A DNA stretch of 64,000 nucleotides from Streptantibioticus_A sp037034305 (GCA_037034305.1 JBAGJY010000032.1:1-64000), one strand, 5' to 3'; positions 1-8,130 are shown, numbered from the stretch's first letter. A program made the numbers and translations. Notes: generated by a model not told the origin, from the sequence alone.

Positions 1-78
1 AGCGAGTACGCGGCGGGCCCGGGGGTCTGGCAGCAACTGCCGCACACCTTCGACGAGTTCCTGGCCCCCGCCTCCTGA
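1..78 (+). CDS. C-terminal end of an upstream gene, probably CobW-family GTPase
   Basis: Only the last 25 codons are inside the window, ending in TGA at 76-78; the frame is open from base 1. The peptide (ending in HTFDEFLAPAS) is too short for a domain call. The next gene is the bS18 paralogue, and in Streptomyces this ribosomal-protein paralogue commonly sits just downstream of a CobW-family GTP-binding metallochaperone in a zinc-responsive cluster. The assignment therefore rests on gene order, not on motifs, and should be read as tentative. Confidence 0.45.
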   Translation, partial: SEYAAGPGVWQQLPHTFDEFLAPAS

Positions 79-124
79 CCGGCGAACCGAACCAGCCCGC
101 AGAACTACCGGAAAGGCCCCGGCC

Positions 125-367
125 ATGTCCCGGCGTACCGCCAGCAAAGCCACCGACCGTCGCCGCAAGCGCGTCAACCCCCTTGAATCCGCGGGAATCA
201 CGTACATCGACTACAAGGACACCGATCTGCTGCGGAAGTTCATCTCCGACCGAGGCAAGATCCGAAGCCGCCGGGTGACCGGCGTGACCCTCCAGCAGCA
301 GCGCCGTCTGGCCCGGGCCATCAGGAACGCCCGCGAAATGGCGCTGCTGCCCTACGGCAGCCGGTAG
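125..367 (+). CDS. rpsR: Small ribosomal subunit protein bS18 (paralogue)
   Basis: This 80-aa basic protein matches bS18 over its full length, including the central segment IDYKDTDLLRKFISDRGKI and the conserved RVTGV turn and arginine-rich helix. bS18 sits on the 30S platform beside bS6. No cysteines are present, so this is the zinc-independent form; actinomycetes often carry such a C-minus paralogue that is induced under zinc limitation by Zur. GGAAAG lies 7 bases before the ATG. It follows the putative CobW gene by 46 bp, which supports a zinc-responsive cluster; no Zur box is visible inside the window. Confidence 0.95.
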   Translation: MSRRTASKATDRRRKRVNPLESAGITYIDYKDTDLLRKFISDRGKIRSRRVTGVTLQQQRRLARAIRNAREMALLPYGSR

Positions 368-517
368 CCCCTCGGTGCGCGGTGCGGGTCCCCGCCACCC
401 CTATGATCGCCTCGGATCGGCGATTGCCCTGCCGCGCGGGGGAGTTACCGGTGTCCGTACATTTCGGTCGTCCCGACTCGGTCGGGCGGCCCGCACCGAA
501 GGAAATGAGGAAGCGCC

Positions 518-679
518 GTGCGTGAAGAGTTCTACGAGCGCGAAGAGATCATCGAGCGGGACGGGTTCTTCGGCGGGGAGGAGATCATCGAGCGCGAGAC
601 CGTCGTGGAGCGCGACGGCTTCTTCGGCCGCGAGGAGGTCATCGAGCGGGAGGAGATAGTCGAGCGCGACTTCTTCTGA
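518..679 (+). CDS. Small repetitive acidic protein (53 aa)
   Basis: A GTG start at 518 is preceded by GGAAATGAGGAAG, a strong ribosome binding site. The 53-residue product is built almost wholly from Glu, Arg, Ile, Val, Asp and Phe. The phrases EEIIERDGFFG, EEIIERETVVERDGFFG and EEVIEREEIVERDFF repeat with a period of 16 to 20 residues. Nothing in it suggests a signal peptide or membrane segment. A perfect hairpin follows the stop by 8 bp, so it looks like a single-gene transcription unit. Charge alternation suggests a helical, possibly self-associating peptide, but I do not recognise a function. Confidence 0.75.
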   Translation: MREEFYEREEIIERDGFFGGEEIIERETVVERDGFFGREEVIEREEIVERDFF

Positions 680-687
680 TCCTCACC

Positions 688-712
688 GCCGCCGGGCCCC
701 CGGCCCGGCGGC
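688..712 (+). terminator. GC-rich hairpin after the small repetitive gene
   Basis: An 11-bp perfect stem (688-698 pairing with 702-712) with a CCC loop starts 8 bases after the stop at 679. It has no U tract, as is usual for high-G+C intrinsic terminators. Confidence 0.7.
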
Positions 713-751
713 TCATCCGAAGTTCCGTGGCACGGGTCCCACGCTCGCAGT

Positions 752-1122
752 ACGCGCATCGTGCCGCTGCTTTCCGCGGCCACCGACATCGTCGCGGAAC
801 TCGGCCTGATCGGTGATCGGGTCGGCCGCCCACATCAGTGCGACTGGCCGCCGGACGGCGTGGCCCGCGTTCCGGTGGTCACCTGCGCGCGGCTGCGGAC
901 CGACGGGATGAGCAGCAGGGAGATCTCCGACGCCGCGCGCGGGATGTCCCGCCAGGGTCCGTGGCTGTACACACTCGACACCCCGGCGCCTGGCCGACTC
1001 GCTCCCGACGTGGTGCTGACGCGGGACCTGTGCGAGGTGTGCGCATCTCCTACTCCGCCGTGCCGCGGGCGGTACGGGTCGCGGTCGCAGCCCCCGTCAC
1101 GTTCCCGGAAGCGCGCCGGTGA
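752..1122 (+). pseudogene. Decayed cobalamin-binding protein (BtuF-like) gene
   Basis: Frame 1 from 761 encodes LLSAATDIVAELGLIGDRVG, PVVT and a stretch ending LTRDLCEVCA, matching the N-terminal half of BtuF-like cobalamin-binding proteins (usual length about 280 aa). After VCA at about 1046 the family sequence continues in another frame as ISYSAVPRAVRV and stops at 1122, so there is a frameshift, and the rest of the protein is missing. The family N-terminus MRI(V) corresponds here to ACG CGC ATC at 752, so the start codon also appears lost. Three independent lesions make a functional product unlikely. No transporter partner is nearby. Confidence 0.75.
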
Positions 1123-1244
1123 CCGCGCCTTGACTTCAAGCGCACTTGAGATCGCAGGCTGACATCGTCCCATTGGCCACCCACCGCCACACGCTCCAGG
1201 CCAGCCTGCCGCGGGCGGCACTACGAAGCGCCCAGGAGACCCAC

Positions 1245-1907
1245 ATGACGTCCGATCAGTCACCGCTGCCCGACATGACGCGGCCCGACGCCGGAACCAC
1301 GCTACTGAGCGAGTGGAGGGTCGGCACACCCGAACGACAGCGCGCCGCCGCCGAGGCACTGCTCGGGGAGTGGCGCGAACTGGCCGCGAGGTTCCGGCCC
1401 GACGCGTTCTTGCAGCTCAGCTGCTTCGCCAGGGCGGACGGACAGGTGCTGCTCAGCCATGCGCAGTGGCTCAGCGACGAGGCGCACATCGCCTTCGCCC
1501 GCGAGCACCGCCAGGACATGGTCAACCGCATCGACCAGGCGGTCCCCGGCATCGAGCGGCCCGGGCTGACGCGCTACCGGCTGCTGCGCAGCGTCGTCAC
1601 GGACGGCGCCCCCGGCCCCGCCGACACCCTCACGCTGCTGCACGTCACGACGGAGACGGCCGAGCAGGCCCGGCGCTGGGTGGACGCCACCGCGGACGCC
1701 CTTCGCAAGACACCCCCCGCGGGCATGAGCACCGCACACCTGCTGGTGGGTACGGACGGCAGGCGCGCCGTGCTCTACGCGCCGAACACGGCCGACGACA
1801 GCGACTGGAACCCGACCCTGCCCGCAGGCGACGGGCATGTCCAAACCCCCCAGCAGTACCGCCTGCTCGGCAGCGTGCGAGGCCCTCGAAGCGACGCACG
1901 CCGCTGA
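1245..1907 (+). CDS. Antibiotic biosynthesis monooxygenase (ABM)-fold protein
   Basis: The 220-aa product resembles the two-lobed ABM-domain proteins of actinomycetes. The first lobe (about residues 12-90) contains LLSEWRVGTPERQRAAAEAL and a strand pair ending in LLSHAQWLSDEAH; the second lobe (about 110-200) has TLLHVTTETAEQARRWVDA. These dimeric ferredoxin-like folds include cofactor-free quinone-forming monooxygenases, but many members have no known substrate. The ATG at 1245 has CCAGGAG 6 bases upstream and is preferred to the more distant in-frame start at 1146. It stands alone between the cobalamin pseudogene and a GNAT gene. Confidence 0.75.
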   Translation: MTSDQSPLPDMTRPDAGTTLLSEWRVGTPERQRAAAEALLGEWRELAARFRPDAFLQLSCFARADGQVLLSHAQWLSDEAHIAFAREHRQDMVNRIDQAVPGIERPGLTRYRLLRSVVTDGAPGPADTLTLLHVTTETAEQARRWVDATADALRKTPPAGMSTAHLLVGTDGRRAVLYAPNTADDSDWNPTLPAGDGHVQTPQQYRLLGSVRGPRSDARR

Positions 1908-1962
1908 AGCGCGGTGCGAAACCCCGTTGCCGATCTGAGCGGCCGCATACGATCCTCCTCGC

Positions 1963-2625
1963 ATGGACCTTCCACCACGGGTGATCGAACTGGACGACCT
2001 GACGCTGCGCCGCTTCAACGGCGAGGCGGACCTCGCGGAGTTCTTCCGGGTCATCGAGGAGTCGCTGGAGCACCTTCGCCCGTGGATGCCCTGGGTCGCC
2101 GAGCACAGCCTGACCAGGACCGCCGACTTTCTGGCCAGCCGCGCGCAGCGCTGGGCGGCCGGGGAGGAGTTCTCCTATGCGATCCTGCTGGAAGGGGCGA
2201 TCGTCGGCGCCTGCGGGCTGTTCCGGCGCGCGGACACCCCGGCGGCCGGTCGCGAGATCGGCTACTGGCTGCACCCGGCCGCCACCGGCCGAGGCGTGGC
2301 CACCCAAGCCGCCGGGGCCCTGGTCGAACAGGCCTTCCACCTCCCCGGCGTGGAGTTCGTCGAGATCGTCCACGACGCGGCCAACCGCCCCAGTGGCGCC
2401 GTCCCGGCCCGCCTCGGCTTCACCGAACAGTCGCCCCGCCCGGCCGAGCGCCTCGCTCCGGCCGAGACCGGCGAGGAGCGGGTCTGGCGGCTCACCCGTC
2501 GCCCGGCCTGGGCACTGGCGGACGGCCTGCCAGCAGCCCGCGAGACGATGGAGGAGCACGCCACCGCGCCCCGTTGGCCTTCCCCTGCGCCAGACGGGCG
2601 ACGAGCCCGCAGGTCCGTGCGTTGA
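1963..2625 (+). CDS. GNAT-family N-acetyltransferase (RimJ/RimL-like)
   Basis: This 220-aa protein has the RimL-type layout: LTLRRF near the start, HLRPWMPW at about residue 38, the AILLEGAIVGACGLF strand, the I-GYWLHPAATGRGVATQA acetyl-CoA-binding loop at about 105-125, and an N-x-(P)SGAVPARLGF region near 140. RimJ/L enzymes move acetyl from acetyl-CoA to an amino group of a protein or small molecule; the acceptor cannot be told here. The C-terminal 40 residues are basic, low-complexity and extend beyond the usual 180-190 aa. No strong ribosome binding site is visible, which leaves the start slightly open. Confidence 0.85.
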   Translation: MDLPPRVIELDDLTLRRFNGEADLAEFFRVIEESLEHLRPWMPWVAEHSLTRTADFLASRAQRWAAGEEFSYAILLEGAIVGACGLFRRADTPAAGREIGYWLHPAATGRGVATQAAGALVEQAFHLPGVEFVEIVHDAANRPSGAVPARLGFTEQSPRPAERLAPAETGEERVWRLTRRPAWALADGLPAARETMEEHATAPRWPSPAPDGRRARRSVR

Positions 2626-2653
2626 CCACGCTCCGACCGGCTATTCGTCGTTC

Positions 2654-3673
2654 ATGGACCCCGTCACCGCGCTGGACCGCATCGCGTTCCTTCTGGAGCG
2701 CCGCCACGAGGCCACCTACCGCGTGCGCGCCTTCCGCACCGCCGCGGAGGCGATCGCGGCCCTACCGCCAGAGGAACTGCGCGCCCGAGTCGCGGCCGGG
2801 ACGCTCACCGCGCTCCCCGGCATCGGCCGGACCACCTCACGGGTCATCAGCGAGGCGGTGTCCGGGCGGCGGCCCGGCTATCTCGCCGACCTGGAACACG
2901 CCGCCGAAGAACCGCTCACCCAGGGCGGCCAGCGACTGCGCCGGAAGCTGGTCGGCGACTGCCACACGCACTCCAACTGGTCGGACGGCGGAAGCCCGAT
3001 CGCGGACATGGCCTACGCCGCCCGCGACCACATCGGCCACGACTGGACCGTGCTCACCGACCACTCGCCACGGCTGACGGTGGCTCATGGACTGTCCGCG
3101 CAGCGGCTGCGCGAGCAGTTGGACGTCGTCGCCGAACTCAACGCCCAGCTCACCCCGTTCCGGCTGCTCACCGGCATCGAGTGCGACATCCTCGACGACG
3201 GCTCACTCGACCAGGACGAGGACCTGCTGGACGAACTCGATGTCGTCGTGGCCTCGGTGCACTCCAAACTGCGCATGGACCCGGTGGCCATGACCCGGCG
3301 GCTGGTGGCGGCGGTCCGCAATCCCCTGGTCGACGTGCTCGGCCACTGCACCGGACGGATCGTCACCGGCCGTGGGCGGCCACCCTCGCTGTTTGACGCG
3401 GAGGCGGTGTTCGCCGCCTGCGCCGAGTCCGGAACGGCCGTGGAGATCAACAGCCGACCCGAACGGCTCGACCCGCCACGCGACCTGCTGCGCCTGGCCG
3501 TTGAGCACGACACGCTGTTCGCCATCGACAGCGACGCGCACGCGCCGGGCCAGCTCGACTGGCAGATCCACGGCTGCGCCCGCGCCGAGGAGTGCGGTGT
3601 CCGCGCCGACCGGGTGGTCACCACCTGGCCCGCCGAGCGCCTGCTGGAGTGGACCCGCAGCCACCCCGGATGA
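2654..3673 (+). CDS. PHP-domain metal-dependent phosphoesterase with N-terminal HhH
   Basis: The 339-aa product has an N-terminal helix-hairpin-helix region similar to DNA polymerase X (ALPGIGRTTSRVI, residues 55-68), then a PHP domain. PHP metal ligands are visible in GDCHTHSNWSDG (about 98-109), LTDHSP, GIECDI, ASVHS, GHCTG and the C-terminal IDSDAHAP. This arrangement equals the C-terminal part of PolX with a trimmed HhH module and no polymerase palm, as in free-standing PHP proteins acting as phosphoesterases or 3' exonucleases. The ATG at 2654 lies 28 bp after the GNAT stop; the upstream in-frame open region antisense to nothing useful is a shadow of that gene. Confidence 0.88.
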   Translation: MDPVTALDRIAFLLERRHEATYRVRAFRTAAEAIAALPPEELRARVAAGTLTALPGIGRTTSRVISEAVSGRRPGYLADLEHAAEEPLTQGGQRLRRKLVGDCHTHSNWSDGGSPIADMAYAARDHIGHDWTVLTDHSPRLTVAHGLSAQRLREQLDVVAELNAQLTPFRLLTGIECDILDDGSLDQDEDLLDELDVVVASVHSKLRMDPVAMTRRLVAAVRNPLVDVLGHCTGRIVTGRGRPPSLFDAEAVFAACAESGTAVEINSRPERLDPPRDLLRLAVEHDTLFAIDSDAHAPGQLDWQIHGCARAEECGVRADRVVTTWPAERLLEWTRSHPG

Positions 3674-3880
3674 ACCCGCGGCCCAGGCGCGCCATGGAAC
3701 CCAACTCCATCACCTGCCTGTACACAGCCCACTCAGAAGTCTCCCGGTTTCCACCCGGCCGCGCCTCAAACTCCAGTAGCCTGGCGCCAGTTCCACGCGT
3801 TCCTCCCCACAGCTTCGTCGGCAGTCGTGTCGGCGAGGGCCCTGTCCTTCGGGGCCTGTTCGGAGGAGCGAGGAGGAGCG

Positions 3881-4006
3881 ATGGACGATCACGACGTGGA
3901 GGAGACGAGCGATCGCTGGACCGCACCGCAAAGGTGGGATGTCACGATCCGGATTCTCGGTCTTCTCGTAGCGATCGTCGCCTGTGTGGGTCAGTTCGCG
4001 CGGTAG
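3881..4006 (+). CDS. Single-pass membrane peptide, 41 aa
   Basis: A 42-codon frame opens with ATG at 3881 behind GGAGGAGCGAGGAGGAGCG, an exceptionally strong ribosome binding site. The peptide has an acidic N-terminus (MDDHDVEETSD), a tryptophan-bearing linker RWDVTIR and one hydrophobic segment ILGLLVAIVACVGQF at the C-terminus. Short proteins of this plan are common and uncharacterised in Streptomyces. It sits alone in the gap between the PHP gene and the convergent carotenoid oxygenase. Confidence 0.65.
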   Translation: MDDHDVEETSDRWTAPQRWDVTIRILGLLVAIVACVGQFAR

Positions 4007-4102
4007 CGCGTACCGGCAGCACATCGGAGGTCCGGACACGGCTGGAGTTCGCCGATGCGGCGGGTTCAGTCAACGGGAGAGTGTCCGGCCACTCCGTTCC
4101 GC

Positions 4103-5428
4103 TCAGACGTCGGCCAGCCAGTTCCCATGGAAACCGGCTGGAACGCGCCGGGGGAGATGGACGGTGGCGACCGCGGGCGCGGCTATGTCGTCCGCGTCGA
4201 GGATCACCAGGTCACTGCGGTCGGTCGCGGCGTCGTACACGTACGTCATCAGCCAGCCGGGCCCGCCCGGCGTGTCGTCGGCGGGGACGAACGCGGCCTC
4301 GCCCGGCGCGCGGCCGGGGCCGAACCGATGGCTGGTGACCGTGCCGTCGCGCAGGTCGTAGCGGTGGATCGCACCGCCATCGGGCCCACTCGCGGTGCTG
4401 ACATGGCCAAAGCGGTGCGGCAGACCGGTGAGGCGGTCGTCGATGCGCGGGAACTCGGCCCCGCGATCGTCCAGTTGCTCCTCGTGAACCGTGCCCGCCG
4501 CGAGGTCGAGCGTCCAACGCCACAGTGTCGCACGTCCGTTGAGGTCCACCCCGTCACCGAGGCGGTCACGGCGCATCGCATGGACGACCAGGCGCTGTCC
4601 GTCGCACTCCTCGTAGGCGCCCAGGGTGTGGAAGACATAGCAGGGTTCGACGGTGAACCACCGCACCTCGCCGTACGGATCGTCCCGCCGCAGTACGCCC
4701 AGCCGCGCGCCGTAGTCCGGCGCCCATACATACGGCATACCGCTCCCGGCCTCGGCCCTGGAGCGGTCGTAGACGACGGGAAGGTCCATGAACACGACAT
4801 GCCCCGCGGTGAGTTGGAAGTCGTGCATCATCGTCAGCGCGGCCACGTCGATCGGCCGGCTGACGGTGAGTTCGCCGCGGCTGTCGGCCCGGTGGTAGGT
4901 GAGGTACGGGGCCGAAGGGCCACCGTGCCCGAAGAAGTGCAGTTCGCCGGTGACGGGGCAGGTCTTGGGGTGCGCGGTCATCGCGGTACGCAGGCGACCG
5001 TCGAAGTCGTAGGCGCCGATGGTCTCCAGCTCGTGCCCGGCCTGGCAGTTCAGCTCATACGGGTAGGAGGACTCGACCAGGGCCAGCGTGCGACCCGCGT
5101 GGCGTACGACGTGGGTGTTGGCGACACCGGCGGTCAGATCGACGTTCCCCCGCTCGTCGTGCAGCCGCGCGCCGTGGGTGAAGGTGGCCGTGCGCACCCA
5201 GCGGTTGCGGTACGACACGGCCGATCCACGCTCCAACCGCACCCCGTGCACCATGCCGTCGCCCAGGAACCAGTGCGCGGAGGCAGCCTCATGCGGGTTG
5301 GGTCCGTTGCGCAGGTACCAGCCGGTCAGCTCGGGCGGTACGGCGCCGGTGACCGGCAACTCGGTGACGGTGATCTCGTCGGGCACGGGAGCGTAGTTGG
5401 CCAGCAAATGAGGGGCGGCGGTGGTCAT
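4103..5428 (-). CDS. Carotenoid (apocarotenoid) oxygenase family protein
   Basis: This 441-aa protein is a seven-bladed propeller dioxygenase of the carotenoid cleavage family, which splits a double bond of a carotenoid, apocarotenoid or stilbene with Fe(II) and O2. The four iron histidines of the family are in recognisable contexts: TAHPKTCPVTGELH, MMHDFQLT, CYVFHTLGAYEE and, at the C-terminus, GFHGNW. The start YLRNGPNP is also typical. ATG at 5428 has AGGA upstream. It lies 29 bp after a membrane-protein gene and is probably co-transcribed with it. No carotenoid synthesis gene is in the window, so the substrate is unknown. Confidence 0.9.
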   Translation of the reverse strand: MTTAAPHLLANYAPVPDEITVTELPVTGAVPPELTGWYLRNGPNPHEAASAHWFLGDGMVHGVRLERGSAVSYRNRWVRTATFTHGARLHDERGNVDLTAGVANTHVVRHAGRTLALVESSYPYELNCQAGHELETIGAYDFDGRLRTAMTAHPKTCPVTGELHFFGHGGPSAPYLTYHRADSRGELTVSRPIDVAALTMMHDFQLTAGHVVFMDLPVVYDRSRAEAGSGMPYVWAPDYGARLGVLRRDDPYGEVRWFTVEPCYVFHTLGAYEECDGQRLVVHAMRRDRLGDGVDLNGRATLWRWTLDLAAGTVHEEQLDDRGAEFPRIDDRLTGLPHRFGHVSTASGPDGGAIHRYDLRDGTVTSHRFGPGRAPGEAAFVPADDTPGGPGWLMTYVYDAATDRSDLVILDADDIAAPAVATVHLPRRVPAGFHGNWLADV

Positions 5429-5457
5429 GAGGAACTCCGTGGGTGATCGGCGGGGCT

Positions 5458-6021
5458 TCAGCGGGTGACGCCGAGACGGGCTCGGACGATCTTCGGGTAG
5501 CGGTTGGTGAAGACCGCGGGCGCGACGAAGCCGATGACCTGGCAGCAGGTGGTGGCAAGGCTCCCGGTGTGCGCAGCGTCGCAGGCGGCTATGGCCGCGG
5601 CGGTCAGGGTGAAGCTGGTGGCCCACGCCATGGTGATCACGGTGTTGACGCGGAGGAACTGCGGGGTGTGCCAGAACTCCCGTGGCGTGTTGCGGCGCGC
5701 GATGCCCAGGGTGAAGGGGCGGCGAACGGCCAGCGTGGCCCATGCGGTGGCGGCGAGCCAGCCGAAGGACAGCGCGCCGACGTACGTCCTGACCGGCGAG
5801 TGCGGCACCGCGAAGGCGAACGCGGTCAGGGCGGCGAAGTAGGCGACGGTGCTGGTCTCCAGGATCAGCGCGTCCGCGGCCACTCCCGACCTGCGGTCCT
5901 TCACCAGCAGCCACACCCCGATGACCAGTGCGGCCAGCGCTCCCCACTGCCAGCCGACGCTGGAGATGGCGGCGAAGGCGATCCATGGGATGAAGCCGCG
6001 CAGATAACCCATGACACCCAT
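5458..6021 (-). CDS. Polytopic membrane protein of the carotenoid-oxygenase operon
   Basis: The 187-aa protein has about five hydrophobic segments, for example PWIAFAAISSVGW, LAALVIGVWLLV, TVAYFAALTAFAFAV and WATSFTLTAAAIAA, and a short basic C-terminus. I do not recognise a family. The ATG at 6021 is preceded by a GGGGGG run and is preferred to the upstream frame opening at 6087. It is the first gene of an operon with the carotenoid oxygenase and is divergent from a PadR regulator. That context suggests a role in moving or housing a lipophilic substrate, which is inference only. Confidence 0.7.
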   Translation of the reverse strand: MGVMGYLRGFIPWIAFAAISSVGWQWGALAALVIGVWLLVKDRRSGVAADALILETSTVAYFAALTAFAFAVPHSPVRTYVGALSFGWLAATAWATLAVRRPFTLGIARRNTPREFWHTPQFLRVNTVITMAWATSFTLTAAAIAACDAAHTGSLATTCCQVIGFVAPAVFTNRYPKIVRARLGVTR

Positions 6022-6120
6022 GACAGGTCCCCCCTCGACAGCGGCCCGGACGTTCCAGGCTCGGCGTTGACATTCCAACTCTGACATGTCGAAGCTAGAA
6101 CCTCAAGGGGTGACCTGTCA
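6021..6120. promoter_or_regulatory. Three TGACNNGTC-type palindromes in the PadR/oxygenase divergent region
   Basis: TGACAGGTCC (6021-6030), TGACATGTCG (6082-6091) and TGACCTGTCA (6111-6120) are three copies of one near-palindromic decamer, the last two 29 bp apart. They lie between the divergent start codons of the membrane-protein/oxygenase operon and the PadR gene, where an autoregulating PadR dimer would be expected to bind. A TTGACA hexamer at 6067-6072 lies between copies one and two. Confidence 0.5.
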
Positions 6121-6144
6121 ACTGTGGAAGGTAGGATGGCTGGT

Positions 6145-6669
6145 ATGAGTCTTCGCCACGCAGTCCTCGGCCTCCTGGTGGAAAAGCCCGCCAGCGGCTA
6201 TGACCTGATGAAGCTGTTCAACTCCTCGCTGGCCAACGTCTGGCCCGCCACCCAAAGCCAGGTCTACGGCGAACTCGCACGCCTCGCGGAGAGCGGACTG
6301 ATCGAGGTCGCCACCGAGGGGCCGCGCGGCCGCAAGGAGTACACGATCACCGAAGAGGGGCTGGCGGAACTGCGCCGCTGGCTGATGGACACCCAACCGG
6401 AGGCGCAGCGCAGCGCCGGTATGCTGCGCGTGTTCTTCCTCGGTGTCCTCACCCCGCAACAGGCCAGGGAGCACCTGGCCAGGCTGGAGGAGCAGGCCGC
6501 CGCGGAACTCACCCGGCTACGGGAGCTCCAGAAGGCACTGGACTGGGATGAGGAGGGCATGCTGACCGCCAACGGCAGACTCGCCCTCGAATTCGGCCTG
6601 CGGCTGCACGAGATGCGGGGCCAGTGGGCGCACTGGGCCACCGAGCAACTCGCGGGCAGCGGCGAGTAG
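6145..6669 (+). CDS. PadR-family transcriptional regulator
   Basis: The 174-aa protein shows the PadR signature: HAVLGLLVEKPASGYDLM, then VYGELARLAESGLIE and GRKEYTITEEGLAELRRWL, forming the winged helix of residues 1-75. A helical C-terminal region (90-170) follows that would give the dimer interface (Vir_act_alpha_C type). PadR proteins usually repress a neighbouring divergent gene and release it on binding a phenolic or lipophilic ligand. The ATG at 6145 was chosen because it starts exactly at the family N-terminus (MSLRHAVL) with GGTAGGATGG upstream. Confidence 0.88.
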   Translation: MSLRHAVLGLLVEKPASGYDLMKLFNSSLANVWPATQSQVYGELARLAESGLIEVATEGPRGRKEYTITEEGLAELRRWLMDTQPEAQRSAGMLRVFFLGVLTPQQAREHLARLEEQAAAELTRLRELQKALDWDEEGMLTANGRLALEFGLRLHEMRGQWAHWATEQLAGSGE

Positions 6670-6747
6670 ACCCCTCGTCGCCGCTCAGGGGCCCCTCGGG
6701 AGGCGCGGCGTCACCCCTGCGACAAGTGGGTGCCTTCTTACCTGCGG

Positions 6748-7206
6748 CTAACCGATGCGCTCGGTCGGACCTCCGAACGGAATGAACGCGGTCCGGGTGG
6801 CCAGCAGCCAACGGCCTCCCACCTTGCGGAACGTGTCCTCGTAGTGCCCGACGTTCGCGGGCGGCCGGGGCGGGAGCATGCCTTCGGTGTGCCCGTCGAC
6901 ACGGTACGTCGCGAAGTAGGTCGTGGCGCTGGCCGTTGTCGGCGAGACGACCGTGACCAGGATGTTCGTGCACAGACGGCGCGAGAGCCGGTCGGCGGGC
7001 CGGGAGCCGAAGTAGTCACGCAGCGCGTCCCGGCCCTGGATCCGCCGGTCGCCGTCCGGCCACTCCCACACCCCGTCGGCCGTGAACAGCTCGGCCACCG
7101 TGCTCGGTTCGCCAAGGTCGAGCCGCCGGACGAAGTCAAGGACCAGACGCTCACAGGCTCGCTCGGCGATCAGACGGTTGATGGGATCGATGGCATCGGT
7201 GTCCAT
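6748..7206 (-). CDS. SnoaL-like (NTF2-fold) protein
   Basis: The 152-aa protein has the SnoaL/SnoaL_4 pattern: IAERACERLVLDFVRRLDLG, an AELFTADGVWEW strand, the IQGRDALRDYF helix, and a terminal YEDTFRKVGGRWLLATR strand pair. This cone-shaped fold covers polyketide cyclases, dehydratases and many proteins without known reaction; no catalytic pair is certain here. It is convergent with the PadR gene and in the same direction as, and 59 bp downstream of, the mycothiol-dependent enzyme. Confidence 0.78.
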   Translation of the reverse strand: MDTDAIDPINRLIAERACERLVLDFVRRLDLGEPSTVAELFTADGVWEWPDGDRRIQGRDALRDYFGSRPADRLSRRLCTNILVTVVSPTTASATTYFATYRVDGHTEGMLPPRPPANVGHYEDTFRKVGGRWLLATRTAFIPFGGPTERIG

Positions 7207-7265
7207 CTCCCATGACTACCAGGGCGGTCGCGAGCACCGCGAGCGCTTTCGCCGCGGCTGGTGGC

Positions 7266-7982
7266 TCAGTTCCAGCCCGGGGCTGGCGGCAACGGCCACT
7301 TGGGCGGTTCCGGCAGTGGTCGGTCGGCGGTGAGCCCGGCGCCGGACGCGCGGCCACTGAGCCAGCCCAGGAGGGCGTGGCCAGAGCCGGTGACAGCGGG
7401 GCCGTTGGGTGACAGCTCCCAGCACCGGCCCAGGTCGGAGGCCTCGACACGGGCGACGGGGAAGTCACGTGCGCTCAGCGCGGCGAGGGTCTCATCAAGG
7501 GCCCACTTCACATACGTGTCCGGCCAACTGGCCGTGCTGTAGTCGACGTTGAGGTCGGCATGGTGGGTCTCCAGCTCGCGCCAGCAGCGGTACAGGGTGT
7601 ACCAGGCCGGATGACGCCAGCCCGCCAGCGCCGGGACCAGCACGTCCCAGCGTTCGGCGGACACCGTCGCCGCGTCATCGGCCAGTCGCCCGAGCCGACC
7701 GCGGACATCAGCCGCCAGCTCGCTCACCGGACGCTCGGCTCCTTCCTGTACCGCTCGGGCCATGGCCGTGGCATCGGTGCGCGGTCCCGGCTCAACACCC
7801 GTGCGGGCCAACGCCAGCAGCCACAGGTACGCATCGATGCTGCGCGCCACATGCGTGATGACCTGGCCGCGGCTCCAGCCGGGCAGAGCTGACGGCTCCC
7901 GGACCTCCGAGTCACTCAACGCCTCGACAGCGCAGGTGAACCGTTCTCCGGAGCTCATGACTTCACCAGTGATGTCACGCAC
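7266..7982 (-). CDS. Mycothiol-dependent maleylpyruvate isomerase family enzyme
   Basis: The 238-aa product belongs to the MDMPI/DinB-fold family of actinomycetes. SALPGWSRGQVITHVARSIDAY (about residues 28-50) carries the first metal histidine; CWRELETHHADLN (about 145-157) supplies the Glu and second His. The C-terminal part (170-235) contains the small SCP2-like lobe with ELSPNGPAVTGSGHALLGWL. These enzymes use mycothiol for isomerisation or S-transfer on varied substrates. GTG at 7982 (VRDITGE) fits family N-termini; ATG at 7958 is an alternative. Confidence 0.82.
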   Translation of the reverse strand: MRDITGEVMSSGERFTCAVEALSDSEVREPSALPGWSRGQVITHVARSIDAYLWLLALARTGVEPGPRTDATAMARAVQEGAERPVSELAADVRGRLGRLADDAATVSAERWDVLVPALAGWRHPAWYTLYRCWRELETHHADLNVDYSTASWPDTYVKWALDETLAALSARDFPVARVEASDLGRCWELSPNGPAVTGSGHALLGWLSGRASGAGLTADRPLPEPPKWPLPPAPGWN

Positions 7983-8130
7983 GGGCCTCACTGTAGTGGG
8001 CTTGGCAGGTGGCCTCGGTCGCTCGGCCGTCAAGTACCGCCCCCCGGCGCCACGCCACTGGTGGCGATCTGATCGAATTCGGCAACGAGACCATCAAACC
8101 CGCAAAGGTCTCCGGAGAACAGGAGCGCAC

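Noticed and set aside
4055..5446. 463-codon open frame antisense to the carotenoid oxygenase
   Set aside because: No ribosome binding site or domain; it is the usual long antisense frame of a high-G+C gene, and the oxygenase on the other strand has all four iron histidines.
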